Positions 1-11,086 are shown, counted from the stretch's first letter. The stretch: DNA of 64,000 nt from Eriocheir sinensis (GCF_024679095.1 NC_066577.1:699884-763883); one strand, 5' to 3'. The notes: generated by a model not told the origin, from the sequence alone. Numbers and translations are program-made.

Positions 1-524
1 GAGTGGGGCATCACCTCAATGGGTTTTATTGTGTCTTCTAAGACAATAATGAATGAATGACTTAGAAATTTTAGTTAAGATACATGTCCTCAGACCTGAG
101 AATTGAACTCTAGCCTTTACATTACTTTATTAGTTCCTCGTAATTCAAAGTACCCATCCTTCAAACACATTCCAGCAGCCAACAAGTTATAACCCTGTTC
201 ACTATCACTGCCTCCATCACCGTATTGTGTAACAGCACTGGCCTGCCGTCTGTGGCTGTGGCCTTCCACCTGGTGCCGCCTTTTCATGCCTGCTCAACAA
301 AGACCTGTATCTACACTCAGCAATACATTCATTATTAAGCTCTGATGCTACAGGAATGAAGATACTGAAGTCAGTTTATTCTGATGATCATTTTTTTTCT
401 TTCTCTTATAAACATTAGTTTACTGTTCCACTTTGTGCTTGAGTTTTGAAGTGAAGAAAGAATACATCACTGAATGGTAGAGCATCCCATTATTAAATGT
501 AAGAAAACATCCTCATGAACTTAC
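1..524. other. Non-coding DNA beyond the last importin-like exon
   Basis: No conserved coding segment is recognisable on either strand. On the minus strand it is the continuation of the intron that begins with the donor GTAAGT at 524-519. The next expected importin-alpha exon (the ARM repeat with the NVTWxxxNLCRNK signature) was looked for here and not seen. Confidence 0.5.
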
Positions 525-704
525 CTCTGTGTCTGGTCTAATGAGTTCCAGAAGAGGTTGTACAATGCCAGCCTTAATGACGAAGTCTCTGAGTTTGAGC
601 CCGTCGCCAGCAGTGTTTCCCGGCGCCCACACGACTTGCTCTGCATGCCACGTTGGTGTGCGGCGAGGGGAGCAGCTTGACGAACGACACGACAGCACCC
701 GAGT
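525..704 (-). pseudogene. Importin subunit alpha, internal ARM-repeat exon (decayed)
   Basis: Importin alpha is the cytosolic adaptor that binds nuclear localisation signals in its armadillo repeats and docks on importin beta. Read on the minus strand from 704, the exon first encodes DSGAVVSFVKLLPSPHTNVAC, then after one surplus base near 643 continues in a second frame as EQVVWAPGNTAGDG, LKLRDFVIKAGIVQP and LLELIRPDTE. These match consecutive ARM-repeat helices of importin alpha (usual core EQAVWALGNIAGDG). It is flanked by a pyrimidine-rich acceptor ending CAACAG (710-705) and a consensus donor GTAAGT (524-519), so it is an unprocessed copy. The frameshift and two changes at near-invariant positions (Leu to Pro, Ile to Thr, both T-to-C) indicate decay. 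The intron up to 1680 holds a SINE, and the exon that should lie between this one and the 1680-1849 exon was not found. Homology is clear; pseudogene status is my inference. Confidence 0.82.
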
Positions 705-1235
705 CTGTTGGGGAGGCAAACACCGTGGATTACATGGAGGAACAAACTTCAAACTAATCATTTGTTCATACAACATAAAAACAAAGCAGGAAGATTCTAT
801 CAAAAAGCGACACCCTTTTCTATCTCCTTCTTCATCTTAAGACTTCATGTTCCTCCACGTTTTTCAACGCGAGACCCTCACAGCAAGAACGATACAACCA
901 GGCTGGGGCTGGATGCCATAGAATGCTTAACCTTGGTATCATTTCTGAATGGATCAGAAGGAACAGTATAGAACGTGCAGGGCGGGGCTGCGGCAGGGCG
1001 CTTGTCAGCCATCAGATGACGCGCATCTCCACACCTTCGTTGTGAAGTAGTCCTCCAGGTAACTAACGGTCGCCAATTCGTATCTAGAACATTTTCCTTA
1101 CTTCACATTGGCACAAGAGCAAGTCATTTTGCTTATAAACTAAATGAGGCAGCTAACGAGCGAAACAAATTAATAACTGAACACAACTGCTGCTCCTATG
1201 GACATAATACATGTCAAAAGAATGATCAGTTTCAG

Positions 1236-1587
1236 TTTTTTTTCTTTACGTCTTTGCCTATTGCGCCGGTAGGCTTCTTCCCGGTGGATCCTGATGGTCG
1301 GTCAAAGGCTTCTTCCCGGTGGGTCCTGATGGTCGGCCCAGCCCGTTCTGGCGCAGGAGAGTGTTTATAGTGGCGCCATCTTGCATTGGCTCATGCTGCC
1401 CTCCCGGAGCTCATCTTTAATTCTAGAATCTAGAGTCCGGGTTGATAGGTGGTCTTCTGGACAGCATGTGGGTAGTTTTAAGCCACTCGGCGGAGGCAGA
1501 AAATCCCAGCTTGGTGGCACCTGTCGGGGATTGAACTCGCGTCCTCCTGAACGCGGGGCCGTCTCGCTATCCGTTCAGCCACCGCCT
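1236..1587 (-). mobile_element. tRNA-derived SINE, family 1, in the importin-like intron
   Basis: Read on the minus strand it starts with a tRNA-like head: an A-box-like GGCTGAACGG and a B-box-like GAGTTCAATCC. The body matches the plus-strand element at 57582-57936 throughout, and it ends in an A-rich tail (1248-1236). A 39-bp internal segment containing CCACCGGGAAGAAGCCT is tandemly doubled here (1270-1345) but single in the other copy. No convincing target duplication was seen. Pol III-transcribed, LINE-mobilised retroposons have this layout; the family name is unknown to me. Confidence 0.78.
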
Positions 1588-1679
1588 TGATATTCCTCTC
1601 GTGAAAGTTTCATTTATAAAGAGGATAAATAGACATCCTGAACCCTGGCCTCTGGTTACAGCACTCAGCCCACACTCAC

Positions 1680-1849
1680 TTGTCTGCCCTCTCCAGGAGG
1701 CCTACAAGGGGGTGCACAAGGCCGGCATCCGGGGTGGCATCTAGGGGCGGGCTGAGAGCATCTTGCGTGCAGCTTGTGTGGCCACCGGCTGGGTGCTGCT
1801 GTCGTTACTCGGGATGCCGTTGATAATTTCCTCCACATACGGTGGGGCC
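1680..1849 (-). pseudogene. Importin subunit alpha, N-terminal ARM-region exon (decayed)
   Basis: Minus-strand exon bounded by acceptor TTTTAG (1855-1850) and donor GTGAGT (1679-1674). It encodes PPYVEEIINGIPSNDSSTQ and ATQAARKMLS, then after an out-of-frame deletion PPLDATPDAGLVHPL and VGLLERAD. In importin alpha the block ATQAARKxLSRERNPP is highly conserved; here about four codons (the RERN part) are missing, with a frameshift that puts a stop after LSARP in the original frame. It lies upstream of the 525-704 exon in transcription order and belongs to the same gene copy. The exon ends two bases into a codon while the 704 exon begins two bases from a codon end, so the two cannot be joined directly. 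This fits loss of the exon that normally carries FEAAWALTNIASGTS. Confidence 0.8.
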
Positions 1850-1930
1850 CTAAAACAGTACACATATATTATAACCTATTCAGGCTTATAATTTCACAAC
1901 CCCCTAGAAGTTTAGGCAACATATCCATAT

Positions 1931-1933
<3 letters not shown>

Positions 1934-2024
<91 letters not shown>
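1934..2024. repeat. (TC)n microsatellite, about 90 bp
   Basis: Uninterrupted TC dinucleotides just outside the importin-like exon. Confidence 0.97.
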
Positions 2025-2027
<3 letters not shown>

Positions 2028-2734
2028 TGTCACTTATTTCTCAGCTCTATGTTTTTAATTCCTTGCCTACTTGATTATTTTTTTCTCATGACTATTTCCC
2101 TCGTTTTTTCCCTCCTTTTTTGTACCCGTGGTTCTTTCTCTATCTTTTCTTCCTTGTTACTACGTATTTTTTATGTTTTTTTTTTCATTCCTTTCAAGCC
2201 TTGTGTTTCCTGTCCTCTCTCCTTTTCCCTCATTCTTCTCTTTCTTTTTCTTCCTGACCCGTATTTTTTGCTTCACCTTTCCTTCCTTCTTTTACTTTTC
2301 ATCTTTTCATTTTCATTCCTTTTAATTATTTTTCCTTTCCTCTTCTCTTCCGTCCCTTCTTTTCTTTCCCATCTCTTCGTTTAGCAACATTCCTTTCTTC
2401 ACCTCTCACTACCTTCACACGTCTCTTTACTTCCCACCCTCTCGCCCTATATATTTTCTTCCTCATTTATCTTTCTCTTCCCCCACTGTTCTTAATCCTT
2501 TCCTTTCGCCTTGTTCATCTCTAAGGCTTCTGTGAGGTCATGCCCATCCTTTCATCATGCCCTCTCATCTCCCCCTCTTTTTTTTTACCTATTTTGACTT
2601 TTCTTTTCTTCGTGATATTCCCCCCGTGATTGATTTTTCGAGAATGTTGTTACTGGAAGCCACTGGTAGCTAGCTACATCCTCTTACTTAAATTTCTCCT
2701 CTTCCTCCTCCTCCTCCTCCTCCCTCATTTCCCG

Positions 2735-2740
<6 letters not shown>
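2025..2740. other. Pyrimidine-biased DNA, no gene
   Basis: The plus strand is strongly T/C-rich with a short CTC run at 2703-2723. The open frames here code for F/L/S-rich strings produced by the bias and show no conserved motif. Confidence 0.6.

Positions 2741-2825
<85 letters not shown>
2741..2825. repeat. (TA)n microsatellite at a LINE 3' end
   Basis: About 85 bp of perfect TA that abuts the 3' terminus of the minus-strand LINE at 2826, exactly as at 44380-44485. Confidence 0.96.
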
Positions 2826-2828
<3 letters not shown>

Positions 2829-3300
2829 TACACCAGAGGAGTCAGTTCAAGGGCATAAAAAAGGAAACAAATGTGAAAAAAAAGCCCGCTACTCACTGCT
2901 CCTAAAAAGAGTTAGAAGTGGCCGAAAGAGGGGTGAATTTCGGGAGGAGAGGTGCCCTGATACTTTCCTCTTGAAAGAGTTCAGGTCGTAGGCAGGAAGA
3001 AATATAAGTGAAGGAAGATTGTTCCAGAGTTTACCAGCGTGAAGGATGAAAGAGTGAAGATGCTGGTTAACTCTTGCGTAAGGGATATGGACAGTAAAGG
3101 GATGAGCTTGAGTAGAAAGTCGTGTGGCGATGCCGCGGAAGGGGGGGTGGCATACAGTTAGCAAGTTCAGAAGAGCAGTCAGCATGAAAATATTGAAAGA
3201 AGATAGAAAGAGAGGCAACATGGCGGCGAAATTCAAGAGGTAAAAGGCTCAGTTAGAGGAGAGCTGATGAGACGAAGAGCCTTAGGCCCGTACGAAGAGT
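2826..3300 (-). mobile_element. Jockey/BS-like LINE, 3' fragment
   Basis: Minus strand; 5'-truncated last part of ORF2 plus a short 3' UTR. The frame encodes [20 protein letters not shown] and [14 protein letters not shown], the same C-terminal string as the plus-strand copy at 18383-19925, followed by the shared UTR phrase CCCTTGAACTG. Upstream the copy carries frameshifts. A (TA)n tract is fused to its tail. Confidence 0.85.
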
Positions 3301-4324
3301 CGTGAAGGTCAAGCCGCGTACCTTCTCTTCGACAATGTAGGCACGGCCGCAGACCGTGCCTTCAATCCTTACCATAAGTCGCTGGGGAAGGTAAATGCAC
3401 ATACACACACTGCAGCCTTCTTTTCACCTACCAGATCTAATGCACGCACACACATACAAACACACAGTGCTATTCATGGAGGTATAATACCTCCACGGTG
3501 CTATTACAGCCATAATATTGTCCGTTTAATTCCGTCTGTCCACTCGTGAACGTAGATGTGGCACCTGTGCATTGTGAGTTTGTTATTGCGTGAAGATCAT
3601 TTGAATGTTTGTGTATCCAAAAAATCCTCAAACCATCCTATATGAACCGCAAACAGAAGATTTGCATCGATAATATACCATACAAGGACACGAAGAAACA
3701 ACTTGTATATCAAACAGTATAGTTTGATCATACTCGAACGATCTTTAGCCTTTCACATACTCATATTCTATCTCATTAAGGGATATAAGGTGACATACGA
3801 CTCTGCAAGTCTCTATACATAAGGAATTTTGATGTTGCATGTATAAATAACATGGATAGCCTAATATTTTCGAAATAGCTAAGCATCGCATTCAACAGTT
3901 ATTATTTATTATTCATGTTTTTTTTTCCATTATTAATCGTTATTTGCATGCAGTAAATTATTAAGATACCCTTTGTTTGCACTTGCAGAGCCAGATGTCT
4001 TAATTGAAATGAGAAAGAATTTGAAAAACTATAGATCGTTGGAGAATGTGAGCCACGAAGGTTCCCGCCAGGCTGGTACCTCTGTGCTTTGAAGGCGCGT
4101 GCTGTTGTTGTAAACAAGACAAACATATTCGCTGGAACTATAATATATGTCTTTGTAATTAGGGAAAATATTTGTTCAGGTTGATTTAACTAAACCGCAA
4201 CTATTTGCCACGCCAAATTTGAAAAAATAAACATATTTTTCCTCGAAGGTCTGAGGGAAGACACGGGGTAGATCTTGCCTTCCCTTCGTCTCTCCCGCAG
4301 ACCTTCGTTCCAAAAATGCTAGTG
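3301..4324. other. AT-rich intergenic DNA, no gene recognised
   Basis: Apart from short CA-rich pieces around 3400-3465 there is no repeat signature, RNA gene or conserved reading frame that I can support. Confidence 0.5.
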
Positions 4325-4525
4325 ACTATAGGCAGGGCCGAGAGAATACAGGGTCCGCGCAAGGAGCCACCAAAAACTCCACCGGGCCGCGCAGGTCGTG
4401 ACGTCACAGGGTGCGTGCAGGGAAGAGTCCGAGGTGGCTGCCGCGGCCAGTCTGGGTTCAACCGTGGCGGGGTGTGCGCTACTGCATGGTCAGCTGCCGG
4501 TTCAGGCCGCCCGCATCGTTTAGTG

Positions 4526-4702
4526 ATGCCTCATTGTGTTGTGGCTGGTTGTAACACTACCAATCGCTATATCCTAACATATTATTATGCCTTTTCCGAA
4601 GTATGCACCAGTGTTTTGTTACTTTTGATAGTGGTATCATTAAATGTGACCCCTAGTCCCCTACCACTTTCATATCCTTTGTGCAGTGAGAATGTCAACT
4701 GA
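4526..4702 (+). pseudogene. Truncated THAP zinc-finger start inside the transposon
   Basis: The frame opens with MPHCVVAGCNTTNR. This is the N-terminal signature of the THAP C2CH DNA-binding domain (Met-Pro, Cys-x4-Cys), which P-element transposases use to bind their ends. The remaining THAP residues (Cys/His pair, AVPTF-like tail) do not follow; the frame runs into non-homologous sequence and stops at 4702. It is either the first exon of a transposase whose other exons were deleted, or a relic. The assignment rests on about 14 residues, so it is tentative. Confidence 0.4.
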
Positions 4703-4989
4703 CAGCATATTCTCATAATATATACTGTAAAAAAGTATCAAGGTCATCAATAAGAATTTTATTACTTACAATATTAGTGTGGTAATATGCTGCTGCTTAG
4801 AGAGAGAGAGAGATACCAGCCTGAGGGAGGGGAAGGGGGTGGGGGAGAGAGCCACCCGCAATACATAAGCCTCAAAGTCAGTCAGAATTGGATTACATAC
4901 AATATTAGTGTGGTAATATGCTGCAGGTGAGAGAGAGAAGCCTGAGAGAGGGGTAGGGGTAGGAGAGCAACCCGCACCCTGTGGGGCGC

Positions 4990-4993
<4 letters not shown>

Positions 4994-5051
<58 letters not shown>
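4994..5051. repeat. (GA)n microsatellite
   Basis: About 58 bp of perfect GA inside the 4333-5173 transposon; a shorter GA run at 4799-4812 begins another copy of the same internal unit. Confidence 0.96.
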
Positions 5052-5053
<2 letters not shown>

Positions 5054-5302
5054 CCTGAGAGAAGGGGAGGGGGTAGGGGAGAGAGCAACCCGCACTCTGT
5101 GACGTCACAGCTCTAGCCCCGCCCTCATCGGCTTAAGGTGCGCGTGCGTGGACCCTGTATTCTCTCGGCCCTGACTATAGGTACGCACCGTCCTTCCCCT
5201 CGATCTTCGTCGCTAAGCCTTCGTGACTCTTGGTACGGGCCTGGGACTCCACTCTCTCTCATCCTCTTAGCCCTCAGTCATCCATATACATTCATCCCAT
5301 TC

Positions 5303-5304
<2 letters not shown>

Positions 5305-5361
<57 letters not shown>
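5305..5361. repeat. (CA)n microsatellite
   Basis: Perfect AC repeat immediately beyond the 3' end of the minus-strand LINE that starts at 5375. Confidence 0.96.
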
Positions 5362-5362
<1 letters not shown>

Positions 5363-5800
5363 TCACACACACATAATTCAATTCAATTCAATTGTTTATT
5401 GACCACAAAATCACAACGGTACATACAACTCATTAAAACGATCTTAATAACGACCACGGCAAAAAATATATGACTTGGAAAATATGCGACTTATTTGTAG
5501 TCCAACACAGAATATCTTAGTATTATAAAAGTAGTGTAGCTCCTGAATTTAAAACAAAAACGTATCCTTAATTTGCAATTATATTTGCACGTTAATATTA
5601 AAACTCAAACAAAAGCGCATTTTTCAATAAAACACAAACAACCAACATAAAACTATTTCCACGAATCCTGTGCCCATACCAGTAAATTACAAACGTTCCA
5701 TAAACAAATAAAATTGACTGAACTACATCTTAACTACAAAGTCATAAAACTCATAAAACTCTAAAACAAAAGAGAAATAAAAGTTAAAACACATGAACAC

Positions 5801-6500
5801 TAAAAGAAATATCAAACGAAAAAGTGAAGCACATAAACAATAAAAGAAATATCGGTCGAAAAAGTAAAATATAAAAACACTAAAAGAAATATCAAACGAA
5901 AAAGTGAAGCACATAAACAATAAAAGAAATATCGGTCGAAAAAATAAAATGTATAAACACTAAAAGAAATATCAATCGAAAAAGTGAAGCACATAAACAA
6001 TAAAAGAAATATCGGTCGAAGAAGTAAAATATAAAAACACTAAAAGAAATATCAAACGAAAAAGTGAAGCACATAAACAATAAAAGAAATATCGGTCGAA
6101 GAAGTAAAATATAAAAACACTAAAAGAAATATCAAACGAAAAAGTGAAGCACATAAACAATAAAAGAAATATCGGTCGAAGAAGTAAAATATAAAAACAC
6201 TAAAAGAAATATCAAACGAAAAAGTGAAGCACATAAACAATAAAAGAAATATCGGTCGAAAAAATAAAATGTATAAACACTAAAAGAAATATCAATCGAA
6301 AAAGTGAAGCACATAAACAATAAAAGAAATATCGATCCAAAAAGTAAAATATATAAACACTAAAAGAAATGTCAAACGAAAAAGTAAAGCACATAAACAA
6401 TAAAAGAAATATCGGTCGAAAAAGTAAAATATATAAACACTAAAAGAAATGTCAAACGAAAAAGTAAAATACATGAGCACTAAAAAAAATACCAAACGGG
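5801..6500. repeat. 80-bp tandem array (dimer of 40-bp half-units)
   Basis: About 8.5 units of 80 bp (5801, 5881, 5961 ... 6441). Each unit is two diverged 40-bp halves that both start TAAAAGAAAT. On the minus strand the array creates stacked 62-codon frames rich in Phe/Tyr; since 80 is not a multiple of three, these are artefacts of the repeat. Confidence 0.95.
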
Positions 6501-6655
6501 TAAGAATCGATAAGAACTTATGCAAAACTATGAAGTTACCAAACATTAAAAGAAAACATACTATCTGCAGATGTAGCATACCTATGTAAAACGTGACATA
6601 GCAGTAAACACTATCTTAGGTACGACAAACTGATCACGCGTGTCCATCAGCTGCT

Positions 6656-6970
6656 TCAAGATGTGAACACGTACTGAGCACGGATATCATCAGTGAGGGG
6701 ACAAGATTCTAATACATGTAGTTCTGTCTGTATGCTCCCGCAAGGACACAGGCGCTCTACCACGGGTAGGCGTCCACTACAGCGCCTGTTCAATTTTCCA
6801 CACTCATTTGCCAGTTTATATCCACTCAGTCTAAACTGGCTGTATGCAATTCTATAATGTTCACAGACATTATTACCCCTCAAGTAACATACACTGATAG
6901 TCAGGCTAGGGTTGAGCAGCCGGTATGTAACACGCCTCGAGGACGTGGATTCACAAATGGAACGTTTCAC
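6656..6970 (-). pseudogene. LINE ORF2 C-terminal segment
   Basis: The frame encodes a basic C-terminus containing RLCPCGSIQTELHVLESCPL, a CxCG-x(5)-ExHxLxxCP pattern seen after the RT domain in several LINE clades, where it is thought to bind nucleic acid. It is separated by frameshifts from the RT part at 7082-7750 and lies directly upstream of the repeat-rich 3' UTR. Confidence 0.65.
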
Positions 6971-7081
6971 GTAGCTAAGTCCTACCTCACAATCATTTAA
7001 TGTTATCTGTGATCAGGCCTCGTACATGTCGCAGTGTTCGTAGCAAGAACCAACTTTACTGCTGCACCCACGGATCATCCA

Positions 7082-7750
7082 TCATATGTTGGCGTTCCTC
7101 CCACAAGCTTTGAAAAATTTTCGTTGTTTACTAATAACTAAATACTTGAGTGGTGGTAAGCCAAGTTCAATGTAACAAATATCCGTACAGGTTGTCATAC
7201 AAACGCCGAGCAGGTGTTTTACAGCCCAGTTGTATAATTTCTCTATCGGTTTCAGGTCCCCGTTGAGCCATGACTCGCATCCATACAGCACTGGTGACAT
7301 TAGGGCAGCATTAAATACCTTAAATTTTACTTGACATGGGACGTCCCTATTTAAAAAGAAAGACACAAATTTAAGTATGTGACACATCTTTGTTTCAGCG
7401 TGCGCAGCTAAGGCTGACGATAATGACCCGACTGAAGTGCAAAGGCTGCCCAGATACGTGTGTCTATCACACCACTCTACTGCAATTTGTTCAATAACAA
7501 ACGGAACCCTCTCCTCTGGCAAACAATTCAAGGCACAAAATTTAGTTTTCACATTATTGACACACATTCCATGGCCCTTAGAGTACTCATTTAACAGCGT
7601 CAACTTTCTCTGCATCCCCTGTCTCGTTGTTGATAAAAGGACTGTATCGTCCATTAATACTAAGATGTGCAGCCATGCGAGAAACCCGCCCACATCACAC
7701 CCATTCCTAATCAGAGCAATAAGGTCATTTACAAAGATAATGAATAACAA
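7082..7750 (-). pseudogene. LINE reverse transcriptase, partial
   Basis: Copies LINE RNA into DNA at the target site. The 222-codon frame contains the RT motif FVNDL at its start, then a degenerate catalytic box in which the usual Y-A-D-D reads L-M-D-D (aspartates kept), the NNVKTKF and YLGSL blocks, and the thumb-side motif LYGCESW. The initiating residue is arbitrary because the element is truncated. There is no upstream endonuclease. Confidence 0.75.
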
Positions 7751-7924
7751 GCACGACGTTGTAACGTAGAAACGCCATTATATTTTAGTATTATGATTTA
7801 ACTAAGCAATGGAAGAAATTATTTATTTAATCGCAAACTTCAATAGCAATGCTTATTATTCGATGGAAAGCGACCAACGTGCCCCAGGTGTCAATGTAAC
7901 CATGTCAACAAAACCATCGGGGCA

Positions 7925-8480
7925 TTGTGGGTAAAACAAAGGCGCATCGGTGACGTCACGCCGAGCCCAGAGTGCTGTGGAAAGTGCCGGAGTGAGGATG
8001 TGTCCGTGTGCCGTGCGTGTTGGGGTCCCGGCGGGTGTCTCGCTTGTGTGCAAGGCGGGCGGCGGCGTGCTGAGGCGAGGCGAGGCAACGATCAGGTGAG
8101 AAACGGTGTGTCTGTTCTTGCAGAAAGGGACGCGACGTATAGACAATGATTGAGAGCAGGATGGAGTGAGTGCCCTGCTGCCTGAGGCCTTGTCCTGCCA
8201 GTTTGCTCCTTCCCGTGCGACTATTCTTGATTATTACAGTGATTGTGAGGCTTGTCCATGTTGAGAATCGCCTGGGGAGTGAATTGAAGGTATTTAAAGG
8301 CGTATAATTAGTAATATTTGAAGGAGGTTGTTCCGTGTTGTGATTGGCTGCCGGCCGTGACGTCATCGGTGCCTGGCCGGTGATGTTGACGCCCGCGGCG
8401 GTGGTCAGAGTGTGAGTCGCGCTCTGCAACAGCCCCGACGAGAGGGACGGGGCGGCGTGCGTGTGTGTAGCATGAACAGT
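7925..8480. promoter_or_regulatory. CpG-rich, promoter-like block
   Basis: The block is clearly more GC- and CpG-rich than its AT-rich flanks. It contains two palindromic CRE sites TGACGTCA (7951-7958, 8358-8365), an inverted CCAAT box ATTGG (8343-8347) 10 bp from the second CRE, and a consensus 5' splice site CAG/GTGAGA at 8095/8096 on the plus strand. This would fit a plus-strand first exon ending at 8095 or a bidirectional promoter, but no downstream coding exon was found. It may equally be the end of an unrecognised GC-rich transposon. Confidence 0.35.
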
Positions 8481-8990
8481 CATGAGCAGTCTGACACAGT
8501 GCTGAGGAATGAGTGTGAAGGAACTGGGGAGCGTGAGTGTGAGGGAGTGATGAGGAGAGAATCGTCGTACCTCAAGCTGCTGGGAGGGAAGGAGGGAGGG
8601 GGAAGGGAGGAGAGGAGGGTCTTAGGGTCAGCAAGACAAGCCGCAGCAAGTCTCGATAGTGTGTTAATTTTACGTAATGCATCATTTATTATACTAAGGT
8701 TGTGTATGTAGCTTATACTTGGTGTTGTCCATGCTTAGCTCGTCCATAAGGCTTCCGGTAATGATGGAACGAGCGATATATCGTGAGCTCGTCATGGTCC
8801 CGCATTGGTGTTTCGAGCCGAGTGTCGTTCCGTGCAGGTCCAAATGAAGCTGCCCGGCGCGTAGTCTCTCATCACCACACACAAATCCTAACCAAAGCTG
8901 TTGAAACTCTTACATTCTTCACCTAACGCAATCTTTGAAATACAGCTTTTATTTGTTTCAATATTTTAGTCCAACATGTATTACAGTAGA

Positions 8991-8992
<2 letters not shown>
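8481..8992. other. No gene recognised
   Basis: Purine-biased at 8550-8640, otherwise of ordinary composition. Nothing conserved is visible in any frame. Confidence 0.45.

Positions 8993-9033
<41 letters not shown>
8993..9033. repeat. (CT)n microsatellite
   Basis: About 40 bp of perfect CT. Confidence 0.95.
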
Positions 9034-10073
<1,040 letters not shown>

Positions 10074-10087
10074 GTGTGTGTGTGTGT

Positions 10088-10138
<51 letters not shown>
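10074..10138. repeat. (GT)n microsatellite
   Basis: Mostly perfect TG with one TA interruption near 10091. Confidence 0.96.
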
Positions 10139-10139
<1 letters not shown>

Positions 10140-11086
10140 CGTCAGGTAGATCTGCTTGAATCAGAAAGAGTATTTGCATATATCATAAAACACACGTGGA
10201 ACAGGTTATTAATGTCAATTTTAGTAATAGTAATGGTAACAGTAATTATAATAATAATAATAATTATTAACAAAGTGCTACAATATGGTGGTACAGCTGC
10301 TGTTTCTAGTGGGTGGAAAGTCAATGGAATGATAAAGAGTGGTTGTGGTACTGGTGGTTTAGGTGGTGGGTTAGGTGGTAGTGGCAGTGATGGCTGGGAG
10401 GAGGAGGAGGATGGTGGTACTGGTGATGCTGGAGGAGGTGATGGTACTGGTGTTGATGGTGTGTGTGTGTGTGTGTGGGTGGGGGGGTCGTTACGTGTAC
10501 TGCTGGCGGTGGTGAAGTTATACTAAAAGAACATGAGTGGAGCGAAATAAAGAAAACGTGATAAATGTAACGCCTGAAAAACATATGCATGAATTGAGAC
10601 AGACAAAAGTGAAGGAAAATAGCCCCCCTGGCGTCACATAATGGAGTAACTAAAAGAAAAGAAATACGGGGAGATAAAAGAACCAATGACCAGACCTGAC
10701 AAAAATCATGAGCCGGAAAAAGAGGGAATAAATGTGAGATTCGAGTAATGAAAGCATATAATAAAACTTAATTTTAAAAAAAGGATGTAATAAAGTTTAG
10801 AATTTATAAAAACGACGTTGAGTGTAAAATGTACTGGCAGGAGGACTGACGAGAGGACAGGAGTCGTGGCGGGGAGGGAGGAGGAATGGCGGAGTGTGAT
10901 GCCGTGATGAATGATTAAGTATTGGATTGATTTCACAGTAATTTGTATATCTGATAATTATTGATGTTCATGTTAGTGTTTGTATTTCATCAGTACTTTC
11001 TTACCACTACTTTCTTACCTTTCTTACTACTACCTGCTACAATTACTGCTGCGGTTACGACTTACACAACTGCCACTAGTATTGCA
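10139..11086. other. Low-complexity DNA, no gene
   Basis: Includes AAT repeats (10246-10268), a GGT/GGA-rich stretch (10350-10500) with a short GT run, and ordinary AT-rich DNA. Long frames here are products of the triplet bias. Confidence 0.55.

Larger units (their letters stand above)
4333..5173 (+). mobile_element. 841-bp THAP-type (P-like or hAT-like) DNA transposon
   Basis: Terminal inverted repeats of 29 bp with one mismatch (start CAGGGCCGAGAGAATACAGG) occupy 4333-4361 and 5145-5173. An identical 8-bp target duplication ACTATAGG flanks the element (4325-4332, 5174-5181). A second, subterminal inverted repeat centred on TGACGTCA lies exactly 66 bp from each end (4399-4406, 5100-5107). 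A possible THAP zinc-finger start lies inside at 4526. The right half contains three copies of a roughly 45-bp GC-rich unit next to GA runs, and a 25-bp phrase present twice (4769, 4899). An 8-bp duplication with CAGGG ends fits both hAT and P superfamilies; the THAP start favours P-like. It has no catalytic domain, so it is non-autonomous. Confidence 0.88.
5375..7765 (-). mobile_element. 5'-truncated non-LTR retrotransposon with tandem-repeat 3' UTR
   Basis: Minus strand. It enters inside the reverse transcriptase domain (LLFIIFVNDL near 7750) and runs through the RT C-terminus, a Cys/His-like C-terminal motif, a 3' UTR dominated by an 80-bp tandem array, and an AATAAA signal at about 5400. 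It ends in three copies of TTGAA (5376-5393). Because it lacks endonuclease and the first RT motifs it cannot be autonomous. The clade is not assigned; the LYGCESW region and the C-terminal CxCG...ExHVLxxCP motif differ from the CR1-like and jockey-like elements elsewhere in the window. Confidence 0.82.

Noticed and set aside
639..645. Acceptor-like TGCAG/AG inside the importin-like exon that would explain the change of frame
   Set aside because: Importin homology continues without a gap on both sides (NVAC then EQVVW) and an acceptor with a better pyrimidine tract lies at 705; a one-base insertion is simpler.
1697..1744. Plus-strand terminal exon after a TTGTCTGCCCTCTCCAG acceptor-like sequence, encoding EAYKGVHKAGIRGGI and a stop
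   Set aside because: It is exactly antisense to the importin-alpha exon, which has better splice sites and clear homology.
5801..6500. CRISPR array
   Set aside because: Contiguous tandem units without unique spacers, in animal DNA inside a LINE; the 43443-43980 and 50100-51240 arrays fail for the same reason.
5723..6579. Ladder of 62-residue Phe/Tyr-rich membrane-like proteins
   Set aside because: Each frame is the same 80-bp tandem unit read in successive phases; there is no initiation context or conservation.
7956..8483. 175-residue minus-strand protein across the CpG-rich block
   Set aside because: No homology, a composition typical of CpG-rich DNA, and an overlapping plus-strand frame of similar quality.
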